Origin: a virus | DNA: 33,622 nucleotides | Virus record (IMG/VR): IMGVR_UViG_3300035703_003854 | Location: 1-33,622 of that record | Reading direction: 5' to 3' (one strand) | Shown here: piece by piece, positions 25,301-32,846 of the stretch | How the letters are laid out: each line of letters opens with the position of its first letter | Position numbering within the stretch: the first letter of the stretch is position 1 | Program-made: the position numbers and the translations under genes | The notes under the pieces: model-generated | Database searches by the model: none | What the model saw: only the letters and a program-made list of their open reading frames with translations | What the model was told of the DNA's origin: nothing

Positions 25301-26006
25301 GCCACAGATCGGCGACGTTCGCAAGATCCCGCATTACCCGGTCAGCGTTTCCGAAAACAAAGCTCGCGTCGTCGGCGTCATTGCCGAGTGACTGCGAAAT
25401 GCTCGACCATTCAAGGAGCCGAGCCAGGTATAGCTGTCCGCCCACGGTGCACCGGCGGTCGGAGAAGTAGATCGCCGGATAGCCGGTGGCGCGTGCCTGG
25501 ATCTTGACGAGCGGGATCAGTTCCTGGACCTGGGACAACAGCGCCGCGGGAAGGCCGGCAGCAGGAAACCGCGTCTGCGTCGAGTTCAGCGTGTAGCTCG
25601 GGGAGGTCGAGGGAATTTCGACGAGGACGACGCCCACGGAGGCGACGGCATTCGACAGATGGTCAAACGTCAGCGGCGCGTTCTCAAACCGGCAGGTGGT
25701 GGCAGTAGTCGTGCCGTCTGGATTCGGCACCTGAAACGTAAAGGCACCGTACGGCCCACTCATCGCCTCCCAGAAGTCACGCAGCGCCTCGCGCTCGATC
25801 TGGCTCATCGTGCGCCGGACGACAAAACGGCGCGCCCCGGTGCCCAGATAGAAACGCTGCTCGATCTTGGCGTTCGCTGAGCCGAACTGGTGGGTGACGA
25901 CCGATGGGCTCAGCGTCTGAACGAACGGGTACTCAGCGAGGATCGGGAACGGAGTCCCGCTGACGCTGATTTCTGGGACGCCGATCGTGCCAAGAATGTC
26001 GGGCAT
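22365..26006 (-). CDS. Phage tail tip protein: L-like iron-sulfur domain fused to baseplate hub
   Basis: The 1213 residues start at the ATG at 26006 (MPDILGTIGVPEI), which has a GGAGGTG site; the longer open frame overlaps the upstream gene. Residues about 1-135 look like a minor tail domain (GPYGAFTFQVPNPDGTT). Residues about 220-350 resemble the DUF2163/BR0599 tail-tip domain, related to lambda L, with WRGEIVDWDLDAG and four cysteines at about 294, 303, 317 and 327 (..CWKVFNGPACPYA.. and ..GCASHGMQRYFGG). Lambda L binds an iron-sulfur cluster through four cysteines. Residues about 500-790 resemble the hub (gpJ/Phage-tail_3). The last 400 residues are beta-rich, Fn3-like. It probably caps the tape measure and carries the fibre. 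It overlaps both neighbours by 1 and 8 bases. Confidence 0.85.
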   Translation of the reverse strand: MPDILGTIGVPEISVSGTPFPILAEYPFVQTLSPSVVTHQFGSANAKIEQRFYLGTGARRFVVRRTMSQIEREALRDFWEAMSGPYGAFTFQVPNPDGTTTATTCRFENAPLTFDHLSNAVASVGVVLVEIPSTSPSYTLNSTQTRFPAAGLPAALLSQVQELIPLVKIQARATGYPAIYFSDRRCTVGGQLYLARLLEWSSISQSLGNDADDASFVFGNADRVMRDLANVADLWRATIEFALFHVGQGIKLDLWRGEIVDWDLDAGPEFPVRATDGIYELTLPYPTRRVDRGCWKVFNGPACPYATAGSGGNPASCDKGLDTANGCASHGMQRYFGGIVASPQGVRIRDNANGQGAITATSIIGDSAYSQTVPEIYTNVAIPVAAKIIAGRDEGEFYDALGIVGEGPLGAFDPDPLKQLLDNQPPHGPAPLGLRTALGTDPAGASDQFVLTETGAAPPSIFAAGTAFAEIRRTDQKGIQPTALTQHQMQVSVSQGLSGWVWSAPGVRSQQLLTNPVWIAINCLLRARGLRFSTAAECEQYFDVSAAIAAAATCDSSVTKIVGTGTETQFRFNGILQEEKPLRDWIQEILMTALGYYTFAFGRLKVGIRNNSSVVEAFTNGNILFNSLKLKPVRPTFNHLTANFADEEFEFLRNTVTLYDIDQAQLMGGATAPVFLKSEMNLVGCPSKSQAARVVTTRLREELGGFNLTQQRKARGISFRTTVLALNVEPGMVCSMTHPDMPDGAGEFRVSGWRLNGDYSIDVSGRTTTDEMYDLAVGPKPADVAAAPVPAEIGFSKLPVPPWGGNVETPLAGNPLYSVGEKFFGLRLVYEDLADVGTLAKVEVSGAAPVTSFYTDASPVATSYSTGTTGGTIPANSYVTIVFYGIDASGKMTSPSSPVTVRVGPGNTNQINVGGITWPAGVTGYWVFASTNYGALCRQIAASGAPASFTLTSLAALRNYTLPSSAISRVRMLVYRLKHSGVDGLQIGSVGTASITITGAGWTANVWAGRMVSIISDASDGSAQIRDYIISSNTADTFTVAGTPQADGVEPGDVLILRTKATSFSATTIGDAKWQNASYPSGMTPNEERGLLVRIIGGTGKGQVRRVVSNTATTHTVDQPWDVTPDATSVYIVQEPSYSYAADSDSIDNDAPDNAMTLTLPVDNLLGQTLLVEVQTIDKFGVASASENNQWREVYLPGDPGTVAAAEVGISYA

Positions 26007-26410
26007 CAGTTCACCTCCACGAGCTGGATCTGGACGTCGGTGCGTGCCATCCCCATCGACTGCTGCCACGGCCCCTCGAAGCGGACCGTGACTCGTCCCG
26101 TCGCACTCGCTCCCGTGGGATCGTAGTTCGATCCGATAGGAACCACGGCGAAGGGATCGTAGTAAAAGAAGGGCTCGGTCCCGCCGCGCCGGGCCAGGTA
26201 GAAGGAGCGCAAGGCTGCGAGTGCGGAGCCGGAGAGCCGGGCAGCGAGGACCCACTTCCGGCGACTGCTCGCCACCTGGAGCGCCCGCTGGGACTCGCCG
26301 TTGCGGTAATCGTTAGCCTGCAGCGCGATCTCCCGCGTCTGCTGGAAGGCGGTGCAGAGCATCTGCGGGAGCACCGATGCGGGTGCCGCGTTCGAGACAT
26401 TTCCGGGCAT
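26006..26410 (-). CDS. Minor tail protein (gpM/DUF2460-like)
   Basis: The 134-residue protein contains LRSFYLARRGGTEPFFYYDP, then IGSNYDPTGASATGRVTVRF and a closing MARTDVQIQLVEV. This is the pattern of small tail-tip proteins that sit between tape measure and hub (lambda M and the DUF2460 group). It would form part of the ring at the tail end. The ATG overlaps the tape-measure stop (TAATG) and its own stop overlaps the hub start (TGATG), so translation is coupled on both sides. The assignment rests on pattern and gene order. Confidence 0.75.
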   Translation of the reverse strand: MPGNVSNAAPASVLPQMLCTAFQQTREIALQANDYRNGESQRALQVASSRRKWVLAARLSGSALAALRSFYLARRGGTEPFFYYDPFAVVPIGSNYDPTGASATGRVTVRFEGPWQQSMGMARTDVQIQLVEVN

Positions 26411-29400
26411 TAGGAGGTTACTGTTCCCGGCGCCAACTGCAGGCTCAGAAACTCACGGCGGCCAGCGCTCGATCGGGTCGCGCTCAGCACGGCGGACTGG
26501 GCCGCGCGCGGGTTCTCCGCGATCGCCTGGACCGCCTCCCCGCGGAGCAGATCCGTCGTCGCCGCTCCATCGAGCTGGATCACGACGGACAGCGGTGCGT
26601 TCTGCGCGGTACCCGCCGCGATTACGCCGCCACCAACCAGCGGCATCGGCATCCCGTTGGCAAACCCGGGCTGCTGGTAAAGCGATCCGCCGGACTGCAT
26701 GAGGGTCAGCGGCTGGGCCTGTGGCGGCATCCCACTGGCCTTCTGACCCGTCATCTGGCTCCACAACTGGATCAGTTCGCGGATCTGCGGGCTCTGGACG
26801 GCCAGCATGTAGTTGCCGCCAAAGGCCGACTTCGCGGTCTGTGCGACCTGCCCCAGGAGACCCTTGTCCCAGACATCGACGCCGTAGGTGGCCCGAATGG
26901 CCTCCCGCGCCTTCTGCTCCGGGGTCTTACGCATCGCGCTGATCAGCCCGATCGTCGCGCCAATCGCCGCACCAATTGCAGCGCCGATTGGCCCACCAAT
27001 TGAGCCGATCTGGGCGCCGATTGCCAAACCCGCAAGAGCGCCGCCCCCAGCGGTCAGGCCGAACTTCAACGCCTTGTTCTGAGCCTTGTAGCCGGCCATG
27101 ATCATCAGTGGGCCTGCCAGTAGTGCGGCATTCGACGTCCCGACGCCGGCAAGCGCCCCTTTGACGCCGCCGATCCCGGCAGCCGTTGTCGCCGCACCGC
27201 CGCCCAGCGCGATCGAGCCGGAGTTGAAGAGCAGGCTGCCGAACCCGGCGAGACCACCGGCAGCGCCCAGCAAGCCGCCTGCGCCGCCCGTGGTGGCGCC
27301 CGGCGCCGCGTTCCCGGACACGGAGCCCACCGGCCCAGCGAAGCCGCCCGTGCCGCCCGGCGCACCAGGAATCATCACGCCCGGCATCCCGCCGGTGAGC
27401 GAGCCCAGGCTGCCCAGGCCCAGCATGCCCGCCAGCCCCGTCGAGCCGCCGCCGGGGCGCGCGCCACCGAAGACCGGACTGCCGCCGAGCTGTCCGCCGC
27501 CGGGGACGAAGCTGACCTGCCCCAAGCCGAACAGCTGCATCAGCGAGGCCGCCACGCGGCTCGTGATGATCTCGCGGATGGCCGTCAGCACGGCTACCTT
27601 GAAGGCGTTTCCGATCGCGGTGAATACGTTCTGGCTGCGGTTGAGCAGGGCGTCAAAGACTTTCTCAGCGCCACCCTTCAGTGACTCGTAAGCCCGCCGC
27701 TGCTGATCAATGATCAACTGCGTTGAGGTGACACTTAACTCCTGCGCCCGCTTCTGCTGGGCTCGTTTGAACTCATCATCGAGCCCGTCGACGGTGGCGG
27801 AGTACCGCTGCCAACTCGCCACACGGATGGCGCTGATCTGATCTTCGGTGGTGCCGGTGGCCCGCAGCCGGGCTTCGAGCAGGAGTAACTCGCCGTTGAA
27901 CTCGAGCTCCAGCATCCGCTTCTTGTGCTCCAACAGCTTCTGGTCCGCCACTGTTTCGATGGCAAACTTCTGCTGCTCGAGGGCGATCTTCTGGGCGACC
28001 GTGACCGCCTGGATCCGTTCGAGGCTCTGCAACTGCAGGTCCCGCGAATGGGTGATCGCCTCCTCGTCGCGGCGTAGCCGGTCCAAGTCGGCCGACTGCG
28101 CAATCTGCATTGCTTCGCCGGAGAGCCCAAGCCGGTTCGAGAACCGCTCCGCTCCCGGGGCCAGCACCTGTTGGGCGAAGGTCTCCCGCTGGGAATCTAT
28201 CTGTTCTGCCAACTGCTGCTGCCAACTGCCGAAGACGAAAGGCCCGGGTTTCCCGTTCGGGCCCGTGATGCGCCCACCAAAGAGCGCCGACCTCTCCCGT
28301 TCGACCTCCACGGCCACCGACTGCCGCAGCAACCGGATGGCCTCTCCGGCGCCGGCATCGCGCGCGGACTTGAACGCCTCGGCGTACTCGGGCTCTATCT
28401 TGAAAAGCCCCACGGCCAGCTGGCGCCGGGTCTGCTCGAGCTTGGCCCGGGCACCGTCAACGGCAGCTTTGATGGCGACCTCGTTCGCTTTGAGCAGGTT
28501 CTGTTTGATCTCCTCGTCCTGTTTGGCGCCGGCCCGCATGGTTTCCCGCAAAAGCTCCGAGTACTCGGTGTCGCCGAGCGAGCCGCGGGACGGGACCTGC
28601 ATGCCCCGGCGCCGCATCGCCTCCTCCATCTTTCCGATGGCGAAGGTCAGGTTGCGGTCAGCCTGCTGGCCCATCTCCGCGTCGCGGTTCGAGGCGAAAC
28701 CCAGCTTGGCCCACACGCTGTCCTGCAGCCAGTTTGAAAACTCCTTGAGCGGGCCCACGTTCTCCCGCAGCCATTCGCCCATCTTCCATCCGGCGAACGC
28801 TGCGCCCACCACCGCGATGGCCTTGCCGAACCGCAACAGCGTGGCTTCGCTCCCGATCAGCGCGCCGCTCATCCCGGTGAGCACGGCGACAACGACGGTC
28901 CGCAATGTCGTGAAGGCCGCCGCGGCACGGGCGAGATTCGCCGGCAGGAAGGAGAACACGCTCAACAAGCTGGGCAGGATGGTCAGCGCCGCGGTGAGCG
29001 CAATGAGGGCGGCCGTCGTGTTGCGGACGGGTTCAGGGAGTTCGCGAAACGCCTTGAGCGCGGGCGTCAGATAGTCGAGCAGGGCCCGCAGGCCGTCGAC
29101 GGCACTCTTGGCGGCGGGCGTGAAGGCCTCACCGAGTTCAACGGCGGCGAACTTGGCGGCATCGGCAAGCTTCGAGAACTGGGCGCCGATCACATTACTG
29201 GTCGTCGCCGCGCCGAGGCCCCCGAACTGCCGCTCCATGCCGCGCAGGATGGCCTGCAGGCCCACGTCAGCATCGAGGCGCTGCTGCTCGGCCAGCTTCA
29301 TAACCTCGCCCGGGGTGACGGTCTTCTTCGTCTGGCGCGAGAGCTCTTCGGCGAGATAACGAGACGCCGCGATGCCGGCTTCCCCCAACTGCTTGTTGAT

Positions 29401-29946
29401 CTCCTCGGCGTTGAGCCGGCCCTTGACCTTGATCTGGCCGATGGCCAGGCCAATCTGGTTTAGTTTCTCGACCGTCCCGCCGACGCCGGCCGCCGAGTCG
29501 GCCACTGCTTTTACGGTGCGCAGAAGTTCCTGGCCCTGGAAGCCGAACGCCGAGAGCGACGTGGTCAGGTTCTGCAGATCTTGGAACTCGAAGGGCTGCT
29601 GGAGGGAGAGTGCTCGCAGATCGGTCAGCGTCTTCCGCGCCGCTTCGGCCGACCCGGTCATCTGGGTCATGGTGATCTGCGCGCGCTGGAAGTCGGAGGT
29701 CAGTTGCAGCAGTCCCGCGCCGGCGCCACCGGTCACCAGGCCCAGGAGCGCAGCCTTGGCGCGCTCAAACTGGCGGGACATCAGCTCGACCTGGACGGAG
29801 ACTCCGCGCAGGGACCCGGTGGCCTGGGTGGACGCCGACTGCGCGGCGCCGCCGATCTGGCGGATGTTCTGATTGAGCGTGTTGATGGCCGCACCGGCCT
29901 GGCCGGTCTGGAAGTCGACCTGAACGTAGATGCGGTTGGCTGCCAT
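26410..29946 (-). CDS. Phage tail tape measure protein
   Basis: The tape measure sets tail length and later helps DNA pass into the cell. The 1178 residues show the expected features: an N-terminal coiled region (FQTGQAGAAINTLNQNIRQIGG), then the tape-measure domain (about 80-280, with LTSDFQRAQITMTQMTGSAE, LSAFGFQGQELLRTVKAVAD and GRLNAEEINKQLGEAGI). Hydrophobic helices follow at about 300-375, long helices at about 440-800, and a Gly/Ala-rich hydrophobic stretch at about 870-1040. By the common rule of 0.15 nm per residue the tail would be near 175 nm. It lies after the chaperone genes and before the tail tip, the usual siphophage order, but the toxin-antitoxin pair separates it from the chaperones. 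Confidence 0.94.
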   Translation of the reverse strand: MAANRIYVQVDFQTGQAGAAINTLNQNIRQIGGAAQSASTQATGSLRGVSVQVELMSRQFERAKAALLGLVTGGAGAGLLQLTSDFQRAQITMTQMTGSAEAARKTLTDLRALSLQQPFEFQDLQNLTTSLSAFGFQGQELLRTVKAVADSAAGVGGTVEKLNQIGLAIGQIKVKGRLNAEEINKQLGEAGIAASRYLAEELSRQTKKTVTPGEVMKLAEQQRLDADVGLQAILRGMERQFGGLGAATTSNVIGAQFSKLADAAKFAAVELGEAFTPAAKSAVDGLRALLDYLTPALKAFRELPEPVRNTTAALIALTAALTILPSLLSVFSFLPANLARAAAAFTTLRTVVVAVLTGMSGALIGSEATLLRFGKAIAVVGAAFAGWKMGEWLRENVGPLKEFSNWLQDSVWAKLGFASNRDAEMGQQADRNLTFAIGKMEEAMRRRGMQVPSRGSLGDTEYSELLRETMRAGAKQDEEIKQNLLKANEVAIKAAVDGARAKLEQTRRQLAVGLFKIEPEYAEAFKSARDAGAGEAIRLLRQSVAVEVERERSALFGGRITGPNGKPGPFVFGSWQQQLAEQIDSQRETFAQQVLAPGAERFSNRLGLSGEAMQIAQSADLDRLRRDEEAITHSRDLQLQSLERIQAVTVAQKIALEQQKFAIETVADQKLLEHKKRMLELEFNGELLLLEARLRATGTTEDQISAIRVASWQRYSATVDGLDDEFKRAQQKRAQELSVTSTQLIIDQQRRAYESLKGGAEKVFDALLNRSQNVFTAIGNAFKVAVLTAIREIITSRVAASLMQLFGLGQVSFVPGGGQLGGSPVFGGARPGGGSTGLAGMLGLGSLGSLTGGMPGVMIPGAPGGTGGFAGPVGSVSGNAAPGATTGGAGGLLGAAGGLAGFGSLLFNSGSIALGGGAATTAAGIGGVKGALAGVGTSNAALLAGPLMIMAGYKAQNKALKFGLTAGGGALAGLAIGAQIGSIGGPIGAAIGAAIGATIGLISAMRKTPEQKAREAIRATYGVDVWDKGLLGQVAQTAKSAFGGNYMLAVQSPQIRELIQLWSQMTGQKASGMPPQAQPLTLMQSGGSLYQQPGFANGMPMPLVGGGVIAAGTAQNAPLSVVIQLDGAATTDLLRGEAVQAIAENPRAAQSAVLSATRSSAGRREFLSLQLAPGTVTS

Positions 29947-30046
29947 GGATTTGGGTTAACCTCGCCCTCCGCCATCTATCCACGCGGCTCGGGTGAAAAC
30001 AAAGACCGGTCGAATACGAAAAAACGCTCTCGACCGTGACGGCTTG

Positions 30047-30070
30047 AGTATTCGCAAACTTGCGAATACT
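30047..30070. promoter_or_regulatory. Palindromic operator before the toxin-antitoxin genes
   Basis: A perfect 11-bp inverted repeat with a 2-base gap (AGTATTCGCAA, AC, TTGCGAATACT) lies 10 bases before the toxin ATG. Such palindromes are the usual binding sites of XRE-type antitoxins that repress their own operon. It probably also covers the start of transcription. Confidence 0.75.
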
Positions 30071-30080
30071 ATGGAGGTGG

Positions 30081-30449
30081 ATGCCACGGTCGCGAGTTGT
30101 CCTATTTCGGGAAATTGACGGTGTGTGTCCGTTCTTGGACTGGTTTGCAGGCTTGCCCGCCAAGGCTCAGGATAAGTGCTTCCTGCGATTGGAGCGGCTA
30201 CGCGAACTGGGGCACGAGTTGAGACGACCGGAGGCGGACCTTCTTCGAGACGGGATCTATGAACTGCGAATCATATTCCAGGGAATCAACTACCGCATCC
30301 TGTACTTTTTCCACCGGACCGAGGCTGTCGTGATCTCGCACGGAATCATCAAGGAGCGGATCGTTCCGCCAACGGAAATCGAGCGGGCGATCGATCGGAA
30401 GAAGCGATTTGAAGCCGCGCCCAGCCAGCACACTTATCAGGAGGGATGA
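30081..30449 (+). CDS. higB: HigB/RelE-family toxin (Gp49-like)
   Basis: This 122-residue protein belongs to the phage Gp49/HigB-like branch of RelE toxins, which cut mRNA at the ribosome. It reads RVVLFREIDGVCPFLDWFAGLP, then LRELGHELRRPEADLLRDGIYELRI, NYRILYFFH, VVISHGIIKE and a C-terminal HTY. These are conserved blocks of the family. I chose the ATG at 30081 because a GGAGG lies just ahead of it; a TTG at 30060 would lie inside the operator. The antitoxin gene follows after one base. It lies on the plus strand inside a minus-strand phage operon, so it is a separate unit (a moron) that may protect or stabilise the prophage. Confidence 0.9.
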   Translation: MPRSRVVLFREIDGVCPFLDWFAGLPAKAQDKCFLRLERLRELGHELRRPEADLLRDGIYELRIIFQGINYRILYFFHRTEAVVISHGIIKERIVPPTEIERAIDRKKRFEAAPSQHTYQEG

Positions 30450-30450
30450 G

Positions 30451-30771
30451 ATGACGAAACGGACGAAGGCAACGAGTGACGCACTAGCGATCCTTCACAA
30501 ACGCCACTACGAAGGTGATCCAGCTCGCTTGCGCGGCTTGAACGAAATGCGGACCAATGAGGAGATCGCCCGGCAGATCTTTGGCCTACGCACTGCCGCC
30601 GGTTTGTCTCAGGCGCAACTGGCCAAGCTGATCGGCACAACGGCTTCTGTCATCTGTCGGCTGGAAGACGCCGACTATGAAGGACATTCGCTGGCGATGC
30701 TCCGCCGAATCGGTGCCGTCCTCGACCAGCGGGTCGAAGTTCGTTTTGTGCCGCTTGGACGTTCCGCCTAG
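30451..30771 (+). CDS. higA: HigA-family antitoxin (XRE helix-turn-helix)
   Basis: The 106-residue antitoxin starts at the ATG at 30451, with GGAGG ahead of it inside the toxin gene's last codons. The N-terminal 40 residues (..DALAILHKRHYEGDPARL..) are likely the toxin-binding part. The XRE helix-turn-helix spans about residues 41-90 (ARQIFGLRTAAGLSQAQLAKLIG, TTASVICRLEDADYEGHSLAML), and a short strand VEVRFVP closes the protein. It would bind the HigB-like toxin and repress the operon through the palindrome upstream. The longer frame from a TTG at 30409 has no support. Confidence 0.9.
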   Translation: MTKRTKATSDALAILHKRHYEGDPARLRGLNEMRTNEEIARQIFGLRTAAGLSQAQLAKLIGTTASVICRLEDADYEGHSLAMLRRIGAVLDQRVEVRFVPLGRSA

Positions 30772-30781
30772 CGATATAGTT

Positions 30782-30847
30782 GCGGTTTCGATGGGACCTC
30801 TCGCTACGACGAGTTCCGTGCGTCCCGGTTGCAACCCCAGAAACCGC
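30782..30847. repeat. Nested inverted repeat between convergent genes
   Basis: GCGGTTTC (30782-30789) pairs with GAAACCGC (30840-30847), and inside it GGGAC pairs with GTCCC. It fills the 90 bases between the antitoxin and the chaperone T-domain, which end towards each other. It may form a large stem acting as a terminator on either strand. Confidence 0.35.
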
Positions 30848-30861
30848 TCAAAGCTCTACCA

Positions 30862-31152
30862 CTACGGCCTCTCCGTCAATGACTCGTTCCGCCAAGCCTC
30901 GCGCTCCTCGTGCAAGGCGCGAAGCATCCGGAAGTCGTCATAAGCCACGTCGTCCAGATCCACGGCAAACCGGGCCGTAACCGCGAAGTCGAGGTCCACG
31001 ATGTTGCGCAGTTGCGCGCCCATGGGCGACTCGAGCACGGCATCGAGATAAGCGAGCGGACATTCCATGCACGGGGTCGCATCGTCCGGGGCCCCCGGGC
31101 ACATCCGGGCTCCCGGGCAGAGCGTGTCCCGGCGGAACATCATCCGGAACAC
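30862..31152 (-). CDS. Tail assembly chaperone T-like domain (made by -1 frameshift)
   Basis: The frame at 30862-31152 encodes 96 residues from a GTG, but it stays open upstream to 31194, where it joins the end of the G-like gene through a -1 slippery site. It is therefore probably made mainly as the C-terminal 110 residues of a G-T fusion of about 309 residues. Such fusions bind the tape measure and recruit tail tube protein in lambda-like phages. The start of the domain carries four cysteines (C-x5-C-x9-C-x2-C, about residues 12-31), perhaps a metal site. The second half is acidic and helical (LDFAVTARFAVDLDDVAYDDF). It lies between G and the tape measure as expected. Confidence 0.75.
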   Translation of the reverse strand: MFRMMFRRDTLCPGARMCPGAPDDATPCMECPLAYLDAVLESPMGAQLRNIVDLDFAVTARFAVDLDDVAYDDFRMLRALHEEREAWRNESLTERP

Positions 31153-31164
31153 GCGCCGGGGCGT

Positions 31165-31200
31165 GGGCGAGTCGGGTAGCTCGCCCGCTGCTAAAAACCC
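31165..31200 (-). other. Programmed -1 ribosomal frameshift signal
   Basis: On the minus strand the end of the G-like gene reads GAG GGT TTT TAG. The heptamer G-GGT-TTT fits the X-XXY-YYZ slippery rule in the correct phase, one codon before the stop. Seven bases after it a perfect stem forms (GGGCGAG / CTCGCCC, 8-base loop, 31165-31186). A slip of -1 avoids the stop and enters the T-like frame. Confidence 0.8.
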
Positions 31201-31790
31201 TCGCAGCCGTCGACCTCGGTCTCGATGTAGTCGATCATTGCTCGCAAGGCCCGGTCTTTGTGGAGAATCGGGATGGGCCCGTCATAGCCTTCGGCGGATA
31301 CGAAGCAACGGTCGAACAGTGCTCCGGCCTCGCCCAGCCGGCTGATCATCTGCGTCCGGCCATGCGGAAGCGAAATCAACTGAAACGCCCGCTTCCGGTA
31401 GTCGAGCACCGCCTTCGTGGTCGGAGCCTTCAGGCGGATGGCCACTGCCTGGGCGTGGATCATGGCCTCGATGACGTAGGCATCGCCCTCCTGCCGGCAG
31501 TCGCGGATCTCGAACGCGCCGAGCAGCTCGATGACGCGCCCCGCCTCGACCGCGTCCAGATCCGGGGATCCGTCGACGCGCACCGTGTTGTAGAGCGCAT
31601 GGTCGGCCTTGGCGCTGTCCACCTCGGTCTCCGATTTCCCGCGGCCAAGGTTTTTGAAGATCGTCCGGCACAGGGCGGCATGGCGTGCCCAGTCCTCGTC
31701 GGTCGGGAAACGGACCACGACCGCAGCCGGGCCGCTGTCGAGTCGAAGCGAAAAGCAGAATTCGTTTTCAATGCTGAAGGGTTGATTCAT
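31191..31790 (-). CDS. Tail assembly chaperone G-like protein
   Basis: This 199-residue protein lies between the tail tube and tape-measure genes, where lambda-like phages encode tail chaperone G. It begins MNQPFSIENEFCFSLRLDSG with a beta-rich part (PAAVVVRFPTDEDWARHAALC), and continues with a helical and strand region (AYVIEAMIHAQAVAIRLKAPTTKAVLDYRK). An AGGA lies five bases before the ATG. Sequence family is not certain, but position, size and the frameshift site at its last codons support the role: most copies stop as G, and a few continue as the G-T fusion. Confidence 0.75.
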   Translation of the reverse strand: MNQPFSIENEFCFSLRLDSGPAAVVVRFPTDEDWARHAALCRTIFKNLGRGKSETEVDSAKADHALYNTVRVDGSPDLDAVEAGRVIELLGAFEIRDCRQEGDAYVIEAMIHAQAVAIRLKAPTTKAVLDYRKRAFQLISLPHGRTQMISRLGEAGALFDRCFVSAEGYDGPIPILHKDRALRAMIDYIETEVDGCEGF

Positions 31791-31808
31791 GGGAGTCCTG
31801 TTGGCGCC

Positions 31809-32846
31809 TTACGCCAGAATGTTGTCCTGATTGGTGGTCACGACAGCCGTCATCAGGCCGTTGGTCGTGTGCCAGAGCGGCTGCACGGTCACCTCGACGG
31901 TCACGATCCCGTCGGCGTCGTTGACGACTGCGGTGGCAAAGCGCACCCGGTGCCAGGTGACCGAACAGCTGTGATAGGTCGAGCCGCTGATCAGCGCGCC
32001 CTGGAGCGACCAGGTGATCGTCCCCTCGGTCTGCGCATAGAGGTCCGTGAGTTCCGTCGACCCGGTGTCGAAGCGCGCCTGGAATTTGAAGCCGGGCACG
32101 CGGTCGCCGAACTCCATCCGGCCGCGGATGGCGGCGCCGGTATCGGTGCCCGAGCCCGGATAGAAGCCCGTCTGCTCCCGCACCGAGTTGTTCCAGGTCT
32201 GCTCCAGCATGACGAAGTTCCGGTTCGTCACATAGTTCACGCTGTTGATGGTGATGGCGGCGGAGGCGGAGTTCAGGAACTCTTCGCTGACCGCCGAGGG
32301 AATGGTGATCGTCGAGGGCCGCACGACCTTGCCGGCGCCGATGAAGTTCGCGGTCACCCTGGCGTTGGCGCGGCCCGGTCCGGAGGCGAGCGTGACGTTG
32401 AACTCCGAAAGCACGCAGCCCACGGCGGCCCGGTCGAGCACCGGCGTCGCGCCTTGGCGAATCGCCTCGACGTAGGTGAACGCCTTCATGTCGATGCCGT
32501 CGGCGACCGGGTCCTGCGGCGCGCAGGTGTAGGTGTAGGCGCCGGCCACGGGTGTCGTCTTGGTCGTCTTGCCCAGGCCGAAGCAGAAGACCCAGGCCAG
32601 GAACTGACTCGAGATGTACTTCTCAAACGAGCCCGTCACGTTCCAGTGGCTCTTGTAGTTGTTGAGCGCAAACTCGTTACCCTTGCCGATCTCCGCGGCG
32701 TCGTTCTCGGTTACCATGTCGACGACCGAGAGCGCGGCGTTGAGCTTGGTGAACGACCAACAGTCGGCGGCCGCCAAGGGCGTCTGCAGCGCGGTCTGTT
32801 TGCGGAAGCTGATCCCGATGCGGGTCTCGCGGATATTAGCGGACAT
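31809..32846 (-). CDS. Phage major tail tube protein
   Basis: The 345-residue protein forms the stacked rings of the tail tube. It shows the long beta-rich sequence expected, with an N-terminal block (RIGISFRKQTALQTPLAAAD), repeated short strands and turns (NVTGSFEKYISSQFLAWVF, RANARVTANFIGAGK), and a C-terminal part (GTITWSLQGALISGSTYHS, DGIVTVEVTVQPLW) that may be a surface Ig-like decoration. It starts 1 base inside the stop of the small gene upstream and is followed closely by the chaperones, the usual order in siphophages. It is longer than the roughly 250-residue lambda tube protein. Confidence 0.85.
   Translation of the reverse strand: MSANIRETRIGISFRKQTALQTPLAAADCWSFTKLNAALSVVDMVTENDAAEIGKGNEFALNNYKSHWNVTGSFEKYISSQFLAWVFCFGLGKTTKTTPVAGAYTYTCAPQDPVADGIDMKAFTYVEAIRQGATPVLDRAAVGCVLSEFNVTLASGPGRANARVTANFIGAGKVVRPSTITIPSAVSEEFLNSASAAITINSVNYVTNRNFVMLEQTWNNSVREQTGFYPGSGTDTGAAIRGRMEFGDRVPGFKFQARFDTGSTELTDLYAQTEGTITWSLQGALISGSTYHSCSVTWHRVRFATAVVNDADGIVTVEVTVQPLWHTTNGLMTAVVTTNQDNILA

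Noticed and set aside
26007-26255. N-terminal extension of the tail hub open frame
   Set aside because: The extra 83 residues are arginine-rich, overlap the upstream minor tail gene in another frame, and the ATG at 26006 has a strong ribosome site.
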